DNA from: Dentipellis sp. KUC8613
Lineage: Eukaryota; Basidiomycota; Agaricomycetes; Russulales; Hericiaceae
Assembly (NCBI GenBank): GCA_002286715.1
Contig: NSJX01000005.1
Coordinates: forward strand, 315,959 to 379,958
DNA length: 64,000 nt
Direction of reading: 5' to 3'
The translations under genes and the position numbers were made by a program. A model generated the notes under the pieces. It did no database searches. It saw only the letters and a list, made by a program, of their open reading frames with translations, and was not told the origin of the DNA. Below are positions 11,801 through 25,740 of this stretch, piece by piece. Within the stretch, counting starts at the first letter, position 1. Every line of letters begins with the position of its first letter.

Positions 11801-13372
11801 ACGCGTGGGGCCGCCATCATCACCGTCAAGCGTTGGGTGGGCGACGTGCAGCCCATGGACGGCATGGTGCGCGAGTTTGCGCTGCAGCTGCTCCGGCGCC
11901 TGCAGTCGCGCCCGCCGGGTGAGAAAAAGCCGCCGAGCACGGAGGACGTGCACATGAACGGCACGGACGAGGCGCACGACGAGAACATGGAGGACGGTCA
12001 GCTGCCGCCGGAGGACCTGCTGCAAACTCCGTATCTCCCTGAGCACCTCGAGCTCCCGGCGCAGAAGGCCCAGGTGCTGCAGCACGTGGAGCTGCTCTTC
12101 GCGCTCTCGACGAAGGTGCCGGAGTTCCTAGACGAGTGAGTCACCGGTGCCCCGGCTTCCCCCCGCATGCGGACGATCGTCGCTGACCCCCCGCGCCGCA
12201 CAGGATCTTCGCGGCGTACGGCGAGATGGACGGGAGCGTGCAGGCGGCGATCCAGGAGCTGATCACGGCGCTGATCCGGTCGCTGGGCCCGTCGCACGGG
12301 AAGCTGCTCACGCTCATGCGCACGTTCCCGCCGGGCGCGGAGACGCTCGCGCTGCGCGTGCTGAGCATCTTCACCGAGCACGGCCGCCCGAGCGCGCAGC
12401 TCGTCGCGCTCGTCAAGGCGCTCATCGCGGAGCGCGACCTCGACGCGCGCTTCCTCATCCCGATCATCGCCGAGATGGACAAGGCGGACATCGTGCGCCA
12501 CTTGCCCAAGATTGTCTCGATGCTCAATGGCACGCAGGAGCCGAAGAACCTTGTGCGCTCGGTGTTCAGTGCGATTGTGACCACGCCGCCGCAGACGTTT
12601 GGCAGCGTGACGAGCAATTTGCCGAGAGTAAGGCAGAGCGAGCTGTTGACGCCTGCGGAACTCATGGTGCTGCTGCACGAGTCGGAGAAGGAGATCGGGT
12701 TGAAGAGTGCTATCGAAGGTCAGTGAAGGGAGGAACGTGCTGGTGGTTTGTGGCTGACCAGGTCTTTAGCTATCGGCATCTGCTTCTCGATGACGGACGT
12801 TTTCCGATCGGAGATCCTCGCTGTCGTCATGCAGCAAATCGTGGACGAAGCCAACCTCCCAACGCTCTTCCTCCGCACCGTAAGTCCCACGCCCATATAC
12901 GCATCCCAAACCCTCTGAACGCTCTCTCGCGCCACAGGTCATCCAAGCCGTAACGACCTACAAGTCGCTCGTCGGCTTCGTCTCCACGACGCTGCTCTCG
13001 CGGCTCATCACGAAGAAGATCTGGATGAACCCGCCGCTCTGGGAGGGCTTCATCCGCTGCGCGAAGGTCATCGCGCCCGCGAGCTTCGGCGCGCTGCTGC
13101 AGCTGCCCAAGGACCAGCTGCGCGAGCTCGTCGACAAGCAGCCGAGCCTCAAGTCCGGCCTGCGCGAGTATGTCATGAAGAAGGCGGGCAATAAGGCGCG
13201 CGTGGCGGGGTATTTGGATATCTTTGGCGAGGACGATGGGGGTCAGAATCAGAGTCAGGCCCAAAGCCAAAGTCAGAGTCAGACGCAGAGTCAGACGCAG
13301 AGTGCGACCCCCACGCCGACGTCGACGCCACCTCCACAACCCCAGCCACAGGCCGAACCGACACCATCATAG
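8832..13372 (+). CDS. Symplekin / Pta1 mRNA 3'-end processing scaffold
   Basis: Nuclear scaffold of the cleavage and polyadenylation machinery (symplekin in animals, Pta1 in yeast). The N-terminal HEAT-like domain comes from exons 8832-9078, 9230-9344, 9419-9599, 9677-9798, 9855-10040 and 10105-10717. Landmarks include SLLKRWVIDLLHF, MALQSLDVLAGLLGG, ARQLWDILSHAKARIL and VRLAAVKFMQRVVL. A Lys/Ala/Pro-rich linker with KRQK-type basic motifs follows. The conserved C-terminal domain spans roughly 11.8-13.2 kb (ALRVLSIFTEHGRPS, FLIPIIAEMDKADIVRHLPKIV, LWEGFIRCAK). The extreme C-terminus is a Gln/Ser then Thr/Pro low-complexity tail. More than a dozen exons are needed. The start sits after a C-rich leader with no competing upstream start. 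Identity rests on the domain order and the symplekin C-terminal motifs. Confidence 0.9.
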
Positions 13373-13761
13373 TTGGTACAACAGCTTGTCGATCGGGTGG
13401 TTGGCTCCGAGTCGTTCGGTTGTGTTGGATAGTATATTACTCACGCACTCTCTGTTGTTTCGCATGTAGCATTGGTAGCTCGATTTAAATATTATGTATG
13501 TCTAATCGACGGAATCACTCGAGGTGGGTATGAAGGCAGGAGTCGATATTTGATTGAGAATTTAATATGGTATATGGTAAACATGCGGGTATGATACAGT
13601 AACTTGATGGAGGTGAGATGGAAGCAGGTGATATGGTGGTATATGATACAGAGGCAGACGATGAAGAGATGGGGATAGTGTCGAGGCGGGCAGGGTGAGG
13701 CGGACGATACATGGAAGGCACCACGTAAGTCATGTGAAAAAGACGATTCTGAAGACGAGAA

Positions 13762-13793
<32 letters not shown>

Positions 13794-13919
13794 GAAACCA
13801 AAGAGGATGAGCGAAGTCACGCTGTCGTATTTTTTGTTCGTTTTGCTAAGGAGGAACAAAATAGATGAGACACTATACACCGGCGATGATTAGCAACAGC
13901 GTCAGTAAAAAGCAGACTA
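13373..13919. other. 3' flank of symplekin, no gene
   Basis: An AT-richer stretch with short simple repeats, for example four near-identical copies of accagacacc around 13765-13800. No coding potential is evident. Confidence 0.5.
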
Positions 13920-14835
13920 AACACATACTGATAGACGGAAAATACATTGTATTGGACCCAGCGCGATGCAGAGCACGGAACGGCGCTGGGAGTTGTGCGG
14001 CATGTTGCCGGGGGATGACCTGGTGTATTTGATTTGAATGGGCACTTTTGCTATTCAGACGGGCGACGATGAGCGACAATTATCTCAACGAGATGCACAT
14101 TGAGCACGTACTGCGTGTGTCATATAGACAGAATTCGAGAAGCAGATGGTCCAGCGCGGTGCATAGCACGGGAAGGCGCTGGTACAGAAGTTGTGCGGCT
14201 TGTTGCCGGGGGATGACCTGGGGTATTTGATTTGAAGGGGCACTTTTGCTGCTCGAACAAAACCCGTGAGCGAAGACACAGGACAGCGAAGGAGATCGAT
14301 CACGCACTGCATAGGTATGTCATTTTGACAGAATCCGAGATGTAGGTAGTCCAGCGCGGTGCATAGCACGGGAGAGCGCTGGTACAGTAGTTGTGCGGCT
14401 TGTTGCCGCGGGATGACCTGGGGTATTTGATTTGAATGGGCACTTTTGCTGCTCGGACAAAACCCGTGAGCGAAGACATAAGACAACGGAGGAGATCAAT
14501 CACGCACTGCGTAGGTATGTCATTTGACAGAATCCGAGATGTAGATAGTCCAGCGCGGTGCATAGCACGGAAAGGCGCTGGTGAACTGTGGCCCGTTGCC
14601 GGGCGATGACCTGGGGTATTTGATTTGAATGGGCACTTGTGCTATTCGGTCAGATGTCGATGAGCGACATTCCTGACGAGAGGCAGGTCGAGCACGTACT
14701 GCATAGATACGATAGACCGAGAAGTATGTGACCCAGCGCGATGCAGATGCACGGAACAGCGCTAGGACTTGTGTGGCCCATTGTCGGGCTTGGATGACCT
14801 GGGGTATTTGATTTGAAAGAGCACGTAGGCTTTTT
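13920..14835. repeat. Tandem array of five ~183-200-base units with hairpin cores
   Basis: Five head-to-tail copies are anchored by cagcgcg at 13959, 14152, 14352, 14551 and 14734, a spacing of 193, 200, 199 and 183. Each unit has a conserved core: CCAGCGC, a short loop, GCGCTGG, then tTGTGCGGC, a TTGCCGGG-like block, GATGACCTGGGGT and ATTTGATTTGAA, ending near gggcactttt. In copies 2-4 the outer 7-base stem encloses an inner GTGC/GCAC hairpin. The spacers come in two kinds. Copies 1 and 4 carry a cgatgagcgac/gagcacgtactgc spacer; copies 2 and 3 carry an aaaacccgtgagcgaagac spacer. Unit lengths are not constant multiples of three, so the minus-strand open frames crossing it are not conserved. 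The function is unknown; it could be structured RNA, a satellite or a protein-binding array. Confidence 0.9.
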
Positions 14836-16093
14836 ATAAATATACAGAGATGGCGGGCGGTTCTTTGTGGGAGGTTGGGAGGATCGAAGCAGGAAGGACT
14901 CGGAGATAATTAGCTGGAGGTATGCTTAGGCTGAGCAACAGGATGAAGCAGTGTGGCTGACATACCGATATGCCGCCGCTGAGTATACAGTGGAGACGAG
15001 CGGCGGGAAAGACCATGAGCGGGAAAGACCATGAGCGGAGATGACGATGTGGGACCACTGTGGCTAACGCGGAGAGGGAGAGGGAAAGGCGCCGGGCGGT
15101 GAGGCCTCGGCATAGGCATGGATGAGGGACAAAGGAGTGAATTTAGTTGGTGATGATCCCATGGGAACAGTGGTGGTGGTGGTGGTAAGGAAGAAGGAGA
15201 GGACGCAGGAGAGTGAAGGGTTATAAGGCCCTGTTGTCTCAGGTTGGGAGGCTGGCAACTGGTCTACTAGCTACGCCGCCAACGTGACCGTCAGCCCGAT
15301 CTAGCTGGCGATCCCGCTGGAAGTCAAAAGGCATCTCGTGACCGCGAATGGGACCAGTCCGCCAGGTTTGGCCTTACCTCCCTCCCGACAGAGTCTAGGA
15401 CAGCCTTGGCGAAGGCGAGAGGACACCGCTAGCGTCGTCACTAAATAGTAACGATGTGCCTATGACTTATTGACCAAATCTCGTAGCCACAGATACATTC
15501 AATGGGGAAAGGACAATACACGTACCAACGGCAAAGTCTTATTGGATTACTCTTTCGCATTGTTTGACCGAAAGAGGTCACGGTTGCCAAGTCAAACCAG
15601 TCGGTGGATGATGAAACGTTCCGCATACTTTGGCTGTACTTGAGCAGTTATGCCTGAGAGAAGCACAAGGAGATACGACGCTTTCGAGGACATGATAAGT
15701 CTGTAGTATTTTCTGGATGAGGTGTTGAAAAACAAGCATGGGCGCTGTCGGAGGACTGATAATATGAGCGCCAGGAAGTCAGAAAGGTCTAGATCTAATC
15801 TAATCTAGACTTTTGAGGGACAGTACCTGCGCCAAGCTGGAGGAGAGATCTTCAGTTCGGGAGTGGAGACCGGATAAGTGGAGAGTGGACGTCCTGTTGA
15901 CTCGCTTCATAACGCCCACTGGCCCAAATTCAACTCTCATAACTACTTCACCTGGAAACTACTCGCAGATTTCCTCCTTGCCCTCCTTCTTCTCCCGTTC
16001 CGCCTGCCTCGCGCGGTCCTGCGCAAGCTCTTGCCTCCAGAGCGAGTCCGGCCGTGCCAGGGCGCTGTGTCTCATCTTTCCTCTCAGCCACCC
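14836..16093. other. Intergenic region upstream of the MAP kinase
   Basis: No gene supported. It contains a perfect 16-base tandem duplication (gggaaagaccatgagc) at 15005-15036 and a tggtgg-type simple run near 15172-15186. An inverted repeat at 15787-15810 has 8-base arms GTCTAGAT/ATCTAGAC. The right end should contain the MAP kinase promoter and leader. An in-frame ATG at 15878 could extend the kinase N-terminus, but I consider it leader. Confidence 0.5.
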
Positions 16094-18774
<2,681 letters not shown>

Positions 18775-19271
18775 ATTTGGGTATGGTGGATGGGGTGGGA
18801 TGGGTAGAGGGTGGATGGGAGTGGGCGGAGGATGAGGAATGGGTGGAGATTCGTAATGTTATCACATCTTAGACCGCATGTTTCACAGAATCTTACACGT
18901 CGCATTCGAGTCTGGCTTTCGTACTACGGACTTTGCTTAGAGCTGTGGTGGAGCTGTACAGTACCTTACGTCGAATTGTATAGTTGCAATGCAGAGCTAA
19001 TCGACGGCTGTAACCTAGGAATGTCGTGGTAGGAGCGAGCATCGTCGCACCTTGACTCACCATGATAGAATTGGGTGCAAAGTTAAGACAACCGCGATGA
19101 CCGGGTTCCAAAATCCTACTCAAATTGGAGTAAACCTTATCGGCGGAGGCATGAAGATGAGAAAAAAATACAAGGTCAGTGATGTCTAATACAATTAAAA
19201 ATGCCTGATACAGTAAATGTGTGACGATAGGACGAAAAGGAAAGCCAAGCGGGAAGAGATGGGAGGTGAGC
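18775..19271. other. Convergent 3' region
   Basis: Tail-to-tail spacer between the MAP kinase and Nbp35. G-rich tggatggg runs directly follow the kinase stop. I see nothing else. Confidence 0.5.
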
Positions 19272-20409
19272 TCAAGCATCTCCCAGGATCTCTTTAATCC
19301 CTGTTGAACTATGGTCAGCATCGAGCGAAGGCAGTCAAAAGATGCGGCTTACTATCGATGATGTTGAGATACGCAGTAGTAGCCGGACTATCTGGGTATT
19401 CATCCAAGAAACTGACACCATAATCCGCACTCTTCCCTATCCGCGGGTCGAGCGGCACAGAGCCCAGCAGCTCCAGCCCCATATCCTCCGCCAGCTTCTT
19501 CGCGCCGCCGGTCGACGGCTTGAAGATCTGCGATTCCGTCTTGCACCCAGGACACACGAAGCCGGCCATGTTCTCCACGACGCCGAGCACGCGGATGCCG
19601 ACCTTCCTGCAAAAGTCGATCTCGCGGCGCACGTCCTGCAGCGCGACCTCCTGAGGCGTGGTGATCACGACCGCGCCGTCGATGCCGCTCTCCTTGAGGT
19701 ACTGCACGATGCTGAGGTGCTCGTCGGATGTACCCGGCGGAGTATCGACGAGGAGGTAGTCGAGCGTGCCCCAGTCGACGTCTTTGAGGAACTGCGAGAT
19801 GAGCCCGTTCTTCTTCGGCCCGCGCCACATGATGGCGTCTTTGGATGAGGGAAGCATGAAGCCGACGGACATGACGCCGAGGTTGTCTTGAACGTAGACT
19901 GGCGACCAACCTGAGGATGAGGAATGCACCTGCTCGGAAGCGATGCCAAGGATTGTGGGGATAGATGGACCGCAGATATCTACGTCCATTATACCGGTCT
20001 GCAAATCTCATCTTAGCAGCTTGACCAGGCCTGCATGGGCTGAAACGCACCTGTACGTCGTCATCTGCGGCAAATGCCCATCCCAACTGTGCAGTAAATG
20101 TCGACTTGCCGACCCCTCCCTTCCCAGAAAGTACGAGGATCTTCCGCTTCACAGTAGACATCCGCTCACGAATGAATGGAAGAGCTGGGTCGGGCCCTTT
20201 TGGGGTATTCGATGCACATATTTCCTGGTTCGCGCATCCAGCACAGGCTGCAGACTTGCCTGCTAACTCGGACTCTGTGCCCTACACGCCAAATGAGCAC
20301 TTCATGGGACTTCTCGCAAGCAAGTTGAACATACAGGACAATGTTCCGGTGCATTAGATGGCACAGAAAGAGGACTTGGTACTTCTGTTGGTTGTTGTAC
20401 GGCCAACAT
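19272..20409 (-). CDS. NBP35: Cytosolic Fe-S cluster assembly factor Nbp35
   Basis: P-loop scaffold NTPase that assembles [4Fe-4S] clusters for cytosolic and nuclear proteins with Cfd1. Four exons (20409-20335, 20281-20051, 19998-19353, 19300-19272) give 326 residues, the family length. The N-terminal four-cysteine ferredoxin-like motif is present ([23 protein letters not shown]). Its first Cys lies in exon 1 and the rest in exon 2, which separates this from Cfd1/Nubp2. The deviant Walker A is GKGGVGKST; then come [18 protein letters not shown], and the cluster-bridging pair CPGC near the C-terminal third. Exon 4 supplies the short C-terminus ending GDA. A caller that starts at the internal ATG before the P-loop would lose the Cys motif and misname the gene. 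Confidence 0.95.
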
Positions 20410-20687
20410 GGTCGTTGCAGAAGAGAAGGAGTGAAGTCTATGAATATGACTCTCGTCTTGGTCATCTCTCCTCGGCCCGGGCCCGAGTCGCCGGCCGGAA
20501 CGCGATCACCTGACCGGCGTTCGAGCGGCCAATTAGGGCGCGAATTTGAAATAGCGACGGCTGTCGTCTGTGAGCCGCATGCTGCATGTTCGACTTGCTC
20601 TCCACCGCGTTTTTCGTCTTGCACGCTCCCCGTACATACCACGCACCCTACTCTCTTTATAATCTATTGGCTTAGATTTCTCTGACT
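20410..20687. promoter_or_regulatory. Divergent promoter, NBP35 / J-domain gene
   Basis: 278 bases between two divergent start codons. A tataat-like box at about 20659-20664 lies roughly 30 bases before the J-domain gene start. GC-rich blocks (cggcccgggcccg) lie near 20472-20486. Confidence 0.5.
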
Positions 20688-21607
20688 ATGGACCCCAGCA
20701 ATGTCAACTTTTACCGCGTCCTGGGGGTCAGCAGGACGGCGACGGCGGAAGACAGTGAGTGCTTCTTTACGTTGATCTTTCAGGAAAGGCACGGCAGCGG
20801 CTAATTGCGTTCTGTGGAATTCAGTCAGGAAGGCGTACAAGCAGAAGGTGCTGGAGACACATCCAGATAAGCTGCCACCTGAAGTGAGCGATAGAGCGAA
20901 GCAGCGGGCGAAGGATAAGTTCGGGCTGGTGCGTGGTGTGCTGTATATCCTGCTTGACAAAAATACTGACAATCGCGCAGGTACACGAAGCCTTCCAGGT
21001 CCTCGGTGACCCTGACACACGGAGGGTGCGCCCTTCTCCTTGTAACATTCGTCCGTACTCATCATCATTGCAGGCCTACGATATCCACACCCGCAACCTT
21101 CCCACTCCCGGGTCCAGCGCTGCGAAATGGACGATGCCCAGCGACGAACAGCAGCGACGGCTACGGGAACGCGAAGCTTGGGCGCGCAAGGCGCACGAGC
21201 GCAGCGAGGAGCGTATCCGCACTGCGCGCGAGATTGCACGTGCGAAAACCGCCATCAAACCCGTCACTGTGCACGAACCAGAAGCGCCGGCGGTGGTTCC
21301 AAAACCAGAGCCCCTTGCGGTGAAGGTCGAGACTGCAGTTGCGCCAGTACCAGAGGCTCCTGTGGAACAAGCGGTGGAGGTTGCGGATGACACGCAGAGG
21401 AAGCAGGCTGCGGAGTATACGGCGATGGTAGAAGCGATGCTGCAGGAGCTGTATCGGCTGAGTCCGGAGTGGGAGGAGAGGAAGAGAAGATTAGAGATGG
21501 TGCGTGCTGCCAGTCTCTCGCGACCGCGATCTGCTACATGCTAATGTTCACTCCAGCGAAGAGCCTCGTCGCATCGGAACGTGCGCACCCCGACACCCGC
21601 TTCATGA
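20688..21607 (+). CDS. J-domain (Hsp40) co-chaperone
   Basis: Hsp70 co-chaperone of unassigned partner. Exons 20688-20754, 20825-20928, 20981-21025, 21074-21499 and 21557-21607 give 230 residues. The J domain occupies about residues 6-75: NFYRVLGVSRTATAEDIRKAYKQ, then the HPD tripeptide within THPDKLP, then HEAFQVLGDPDTRRAYD. The remainder is a highly charged, probably coiled segment (REREAWARKAHERSEERIR), a Pro/Val/Glu-rich stretch and a second Arg/Glu-rich helix. There is no Gly/Phe region or zinc-finger domain, so it is a type-III (class C) J-protein. No signal peptide or membrane segment is seen, so a cytosolic or nuclear location is inferred. Confidence 0.9.
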
Positions 21608-23406
21608 CCCCAGCTGTTTCCCCTCTCCTTCATTTTTATTCGGATTTATTGATTCCCCCCTCTTTTGATTTCTTGTAGTTACGTTTGTAGCGGTCACCCG
21701 CTCTCGTTCTTTTGTCTTTGCGGTCGTTTGCTTGCTTTCGTTGATATGGACACGTGGGAGAACTGGTTTGAACTGGACTTCTGACCACGCGAACTGATGT
21801 AGGACGTTGTATCTCAAATCAATGTATGAATGGAATACCTTACGGACGACATGCTCAGTGGCCGTACACGTACGACCGTGGAGTATGCCGCCGACATTCG
21901 AAACAACCGGCTTGCAGTTCAGCGCACGCACACAAGATCTACATTGAAGACATTTGGGTATGATTCCACGTAAGGGTATATACATTGAACGGATATGTGG
22001 TTACTTTGATATTGTGACTTCCGATACAGATTTCCGAGGCAGATACAACCGAGACTGTCGGTAAAAGAGGATCCCGAAGGGAATCAACGAACAAAGGTGA
22101 GAATGAATATCTGAAAGAAATATTGAAAGATAAAAATTGGATCAATGCTGAGTACTGAGCAGCCAGATCACTTGGGAGATGTTCATCGTAGTTATACAAG
22201 GAAATGGTGGAACTGGAGAATAATGCGGGGTGGCGCGGGCGCGGGGTAGGAGGCGCGAACAAGTCTGTGACCAACGTTGGATGGAGGGTGGGGAAGAGAT
22301 CACCATGGCGGCGGCCCGGAGCGACTCGGCGTACGACCAGCAAAGCGCACGAGCAGAAACGCGGCCCTTCGGAGTGGAAGTTGATCGAAGGGACTACCAC
22401 TGCACCGTCATCAGCAAGGAAAAGCACGAGTGTCACGTCACCTGGACAGCGTGTCCCAAGCGGGTGGGGTGCGGTGGGGCAGGGATCGCGGGCTGGCCTC
22501 GGTCCACTCTACGGGCAATGGATGGTATGTGACGGAATGGGTAGTTCCTGTGGAAGAAAAGAAAGGTAAGCAAAACCGGAGGTGAAAGACAAACCTTTGA
22601 GAACCGATCGAGCCTTGATCTTGAGCCTTGAAGCTTGCGGCTTGACGATTACCTGTAGGCCGCGCGGACCGGAAGAGAGAGGCGACAAGCAGAACTGCCC
22701 GAAGGCACCGCCGTTTGTCGCCTGAGAAAAGACACCGTTAGAATCTGATCGCCAAAAGAGGAAGTACATACCTTTCAACGGAAAGCCGAATGCAAACAAA
22801 CTTGAAGCTTGGGATTTGAAACTTGAGCTTGGACTCGAACACTTGGAACCTCGACGCTAGACGACAATTCCTGAAACAAACCGAAGCCCACGACACGGCT
22901 TCAACAGATAAGCAACCAACAGAAACAAAGAGCAACTCTCATAGACTCACTCATCGTCAGCGGGATGAGCGCCTGCCCGGAGTCCCGAGGTCCTGGCCCT
23001 TGCGATCCGCCCCGTGCACCCAGCTTCCCTGTCTTGGGATTCACGCTGTCCAAAGACGGTCATCCACTCGCGCTATCCTTACCTCGGGCGCAGCGGCCGC
23101 GAATCACTGTGCATCCCATGCTGGATGCCGAGAGCCCCGAGACGGGAGGTCATGGTGTCCGCCGGAGGTCACTGCGATGATCAGACAAGAAATGAGTGAC
23201 TTTACCAAAAAAAGACTACCAAAGATGCACTCACCAGATAATATCCAAAGCGCGCGAAAGCGCACCGAGAGGGATAGTAGAGCGTGAAGGAAATGTAAAG
23301 CTACAAGAACGAACTCAAGAACAAATACCAGGAAACTAGAAACGGAAACAGAAGAGAAAAAAAAAGAGAAAAGAAAACCCCGAACAGACGACAACATTCG
23401 CCGTGC
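21608..23406. other. 1.8-kb spacer, no gene recognised
   Basis: This lies between two convergent genes. A purine-rich run at 23280-23395 is probably the 3' untranslated region of the minus-strand neighbour. Short motifs such as gaagctt/cttgaagcttg recur at 22626-22810, but no gene, RNA or transposon signature is clear. Confidence 0.45.
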
Positions 23407-25740
23407 CTACTTGGCACCGTCGGTGCTCGGCTCGGCCCCCTGCTCACGACCTTTCACCATCTGCAGCACCTCCTCGAGGATTGCATCTGCTGCACTCAAT
23501 AGGTGAGGAGCAATCGGACGTTTGACCTCGTTGTCCAGCGCATGCGACAGGGCGCCCATGTCGAAGGACGAGCCCTCCACGCTGGGACCAGGCTGGCTGT
23601 CGTCGACGGCAGGGAGAATGGCCTCGGCGTCTTCTGGCGTAGCTAGACCTTCAGGTCCGCTGTCCGTCTCGGTCGCTGCACTATTGTCCTCCTCGTCCTC
23701 CTCTGCACCGGCATCGTCACCCTCTTCTTTCTCCGCGCTGTCATCTTCCTCGTCCTCCACTGTTATCGTACCGTCGGCGTTCTCGACCTCGCCGAACAAA
23801 TCCATCTGACGCTGTTCGGGAGTCAGATCCTCGTGGTCGATCGGCCCGGACCCGATATGAGTGTGCTTGATCCACGCCGCCACATCCGTGAGGGCGTCAT
23901 CCTGGTCTTGCGCAGACATCGGCGGCGGGGGAGTCGACGGCGGAAGACTGGCAGCGAGCCCGAAGCTGGCGTTGCTGCAGGCGAATGCCCGTCGTGGTGC
24001 CCTCGCCGGGTAGGGTGTGTGTCGGCTGCGGGAATCCTTGGTGCGATTTGCGCCGGTAGGGGCGGGAGGCGAGTGAACAGCAGACGGGGCTGGGGTAGCC
24101 TGAGGGGTCGAATGCGATGCTGATACTGGCGCCGAAGATGTAGCCTGCGACGGTGCCGATTCTGCTGGGACCGACACTGATTGCGCTACAGGTGCTGCTG
24201 GTGCCTGCACTGCTGGTGCGGGTGCTGGCGCGGGAGTGGGTGCGGGAGTGGGTGCGGGAGTGGGTGCGGGTGCTGGTGATGCAGCTACGGGCGCGAATGT
24301 AGATACCGACATTGCGCGGGCAGGTGCTGGCATTGCTGGTGCGGGTATTAGTGGTAAGGTCGATCTGGTCCATGTTGGCACTGGTGGTGGTGGTGCCGCC
24401 AGATCTGGTGGCGGTATTTTGAAGTTCCACTTAAACGGTTTTGACCAACAGATCCTTGGCCGTGAGCTCCGCTTGGCTTGTGGAAAACCAGGGATGGGCG
24501 GTCCCGGCAGATCAGGAAATATCAGCTCGGGATTCAAGCACGGTGCCCGCGAGACGCAGTAGCCATGTGCGAATGGATCGCCGATCTTCAAAATCCTGCC
24601 CTTCTTCACTGGCTCCCACTTCAGATGGAATCTGGCTCCCCACGTGTGGGTGTACTTCTCTAGGGCCGCTTCTGTGCGCTTTGCGCGGCGGCACTCGACC
24701 CACCCGAGAGGCTCGTCAATGAGCAAATGTTCGGGCACGACCTTGTCGAAGTCGAAGTCCTCAACGGGCTGGGGCTGTGGTTGGGACTGAGGTTCAGGCT
24801 GGGACAGCGGTTCGGGCTGGGACAGCGGTTCGGGCTGAGGTTCAGGCTGGAGCTGAGGTTCAGGCTGGAGCTGAAGTTCAGGCTGGAGCTGAGGTTCAGG
24901 CTGGGACTGCGGTTGGAGCTGAGGTTCAGGCTGGGGCTCCGGCTCAGGTTGGAGCTCGAGCTCGAGCTGGGCGGATAATTCAGTGAGATTCCATTATAGG
25001 AACAAGGGGTGTGGCCCACCTCGATCTGCTCGAGCGGCGCACATTCTTGCACTTCGTGCATTTGCACTTCATTCATAAGAACATCCTACGTACGGAAACG
25101 GTCAAATCGGGACCATCTAAAGCACGGGCGAGCTTACAGTCGGTGGGCCACACAGGACCTCTGGCTCCAGAAACTGGCGCCGTTGGCGGCGATTGAGCAC
25201 GATCTGCTGGACTTTCTTCGTGAAGCGGTCAACAGGAGGTCGGCAGACCTTCAAGGTCGTCTTTCGGAGCGGGGGGGCCTGGTCGTAGTCGAAGCGCGGC
25301 CTGGAGATGGTGTGCCACATCCCAAAGCCATCCGCGCGCGGACGCTCGTTTCCGGCGATCGTGCGCGGACGCTTGGCCCCCGCAGTGCGGTTCGCCTCGT
25401 CGTACTCGTTGCACGTCTCGCCGAAGGCGTAGTGGCGGATGGGGACCGACGCAGCGAGGCGGGCCGCTGCGCCACACCGCTGCACCAGCTCGGCGTTGCC
25501 GCACGAGTCGTGCACGCACCCGGCGCCGCAGTCGGGCACGGGAGCGGGGGTGAACTTGACAGTCGGGATGATGGGCGCTGGGACACAGGGGGGTTGGGGA
25601 GGGAGAATACAGACGTAGGAGCCGACCCGCAGACGCAGGCCGACAGAGGCGATGGAAATGGGGGCACCCGACATCGTCGTAGATGCGATGTCGACAGGAT
25701 ATTGCTTTCGCAAGTGATAACCCGAGTCCGGCAGCGACAT
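23407..25740 (-). CDS. Large unknown protein with Q/P/E and A/P repeats
   Basis: I do not recognise this protein. Three exons in one frame (25740-25138, 25085-25020, 24966-23407) encode 742 residues. Residues 1-200 have spaced cysteines (PDCGAGCVHDSCGN) and a basic RRQRRQ segment. A run of about 60 residues made of QPEPQL-type repeats follows, encoded by roughly 18-base nucleotide repeats at 24780-24960. Then comes a compact segment (EHLLIDEPLGWVECRRAKR, WGARFHLKWEP, GDPFAHGY) that looks folded and may be a conserved domain. Next is an alternating Ala/Pro stretch. The C-terminus is acidic (TVEDEEDDSAEKEEGDD) and ends in a helix. No signal peptide or membrane segment is seen. The acidic and low-complexity tracts suggest a nuclear or scaffold role, which is only inference. 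Confidence 0.75.
24778..24966. repeat. In-frame coding minisatellite (Gln/Pro/Glu repeat)
   Basis: Imperfect tandem units of about 18 bases, built on ggttcaggctggagctga on the plus strand, lie inside exon 3 of the unknown minus-strand gene. They encode Gln-Pro-Glu-Pro-Gln-Leu type repeats. Unit length is a multiple of three, so copy-number change would keep frame. Confidence 0.8.

Noticed and set aside
14085..14563. Minus-strand open frames through the tandem array
   Set aside because: Unit lengths of 193, 200, 199 and 183 put successive copies in different frames, so no peptide is conserved.
15878..16093. In-frame 72-codon N-terminal extension of the MAP kinase
   Set aside because: The added segment is hydrophobic and unlike MAP kinase N-termini; the ATG at 16094 has better context and leads into a typical low-complexity start.
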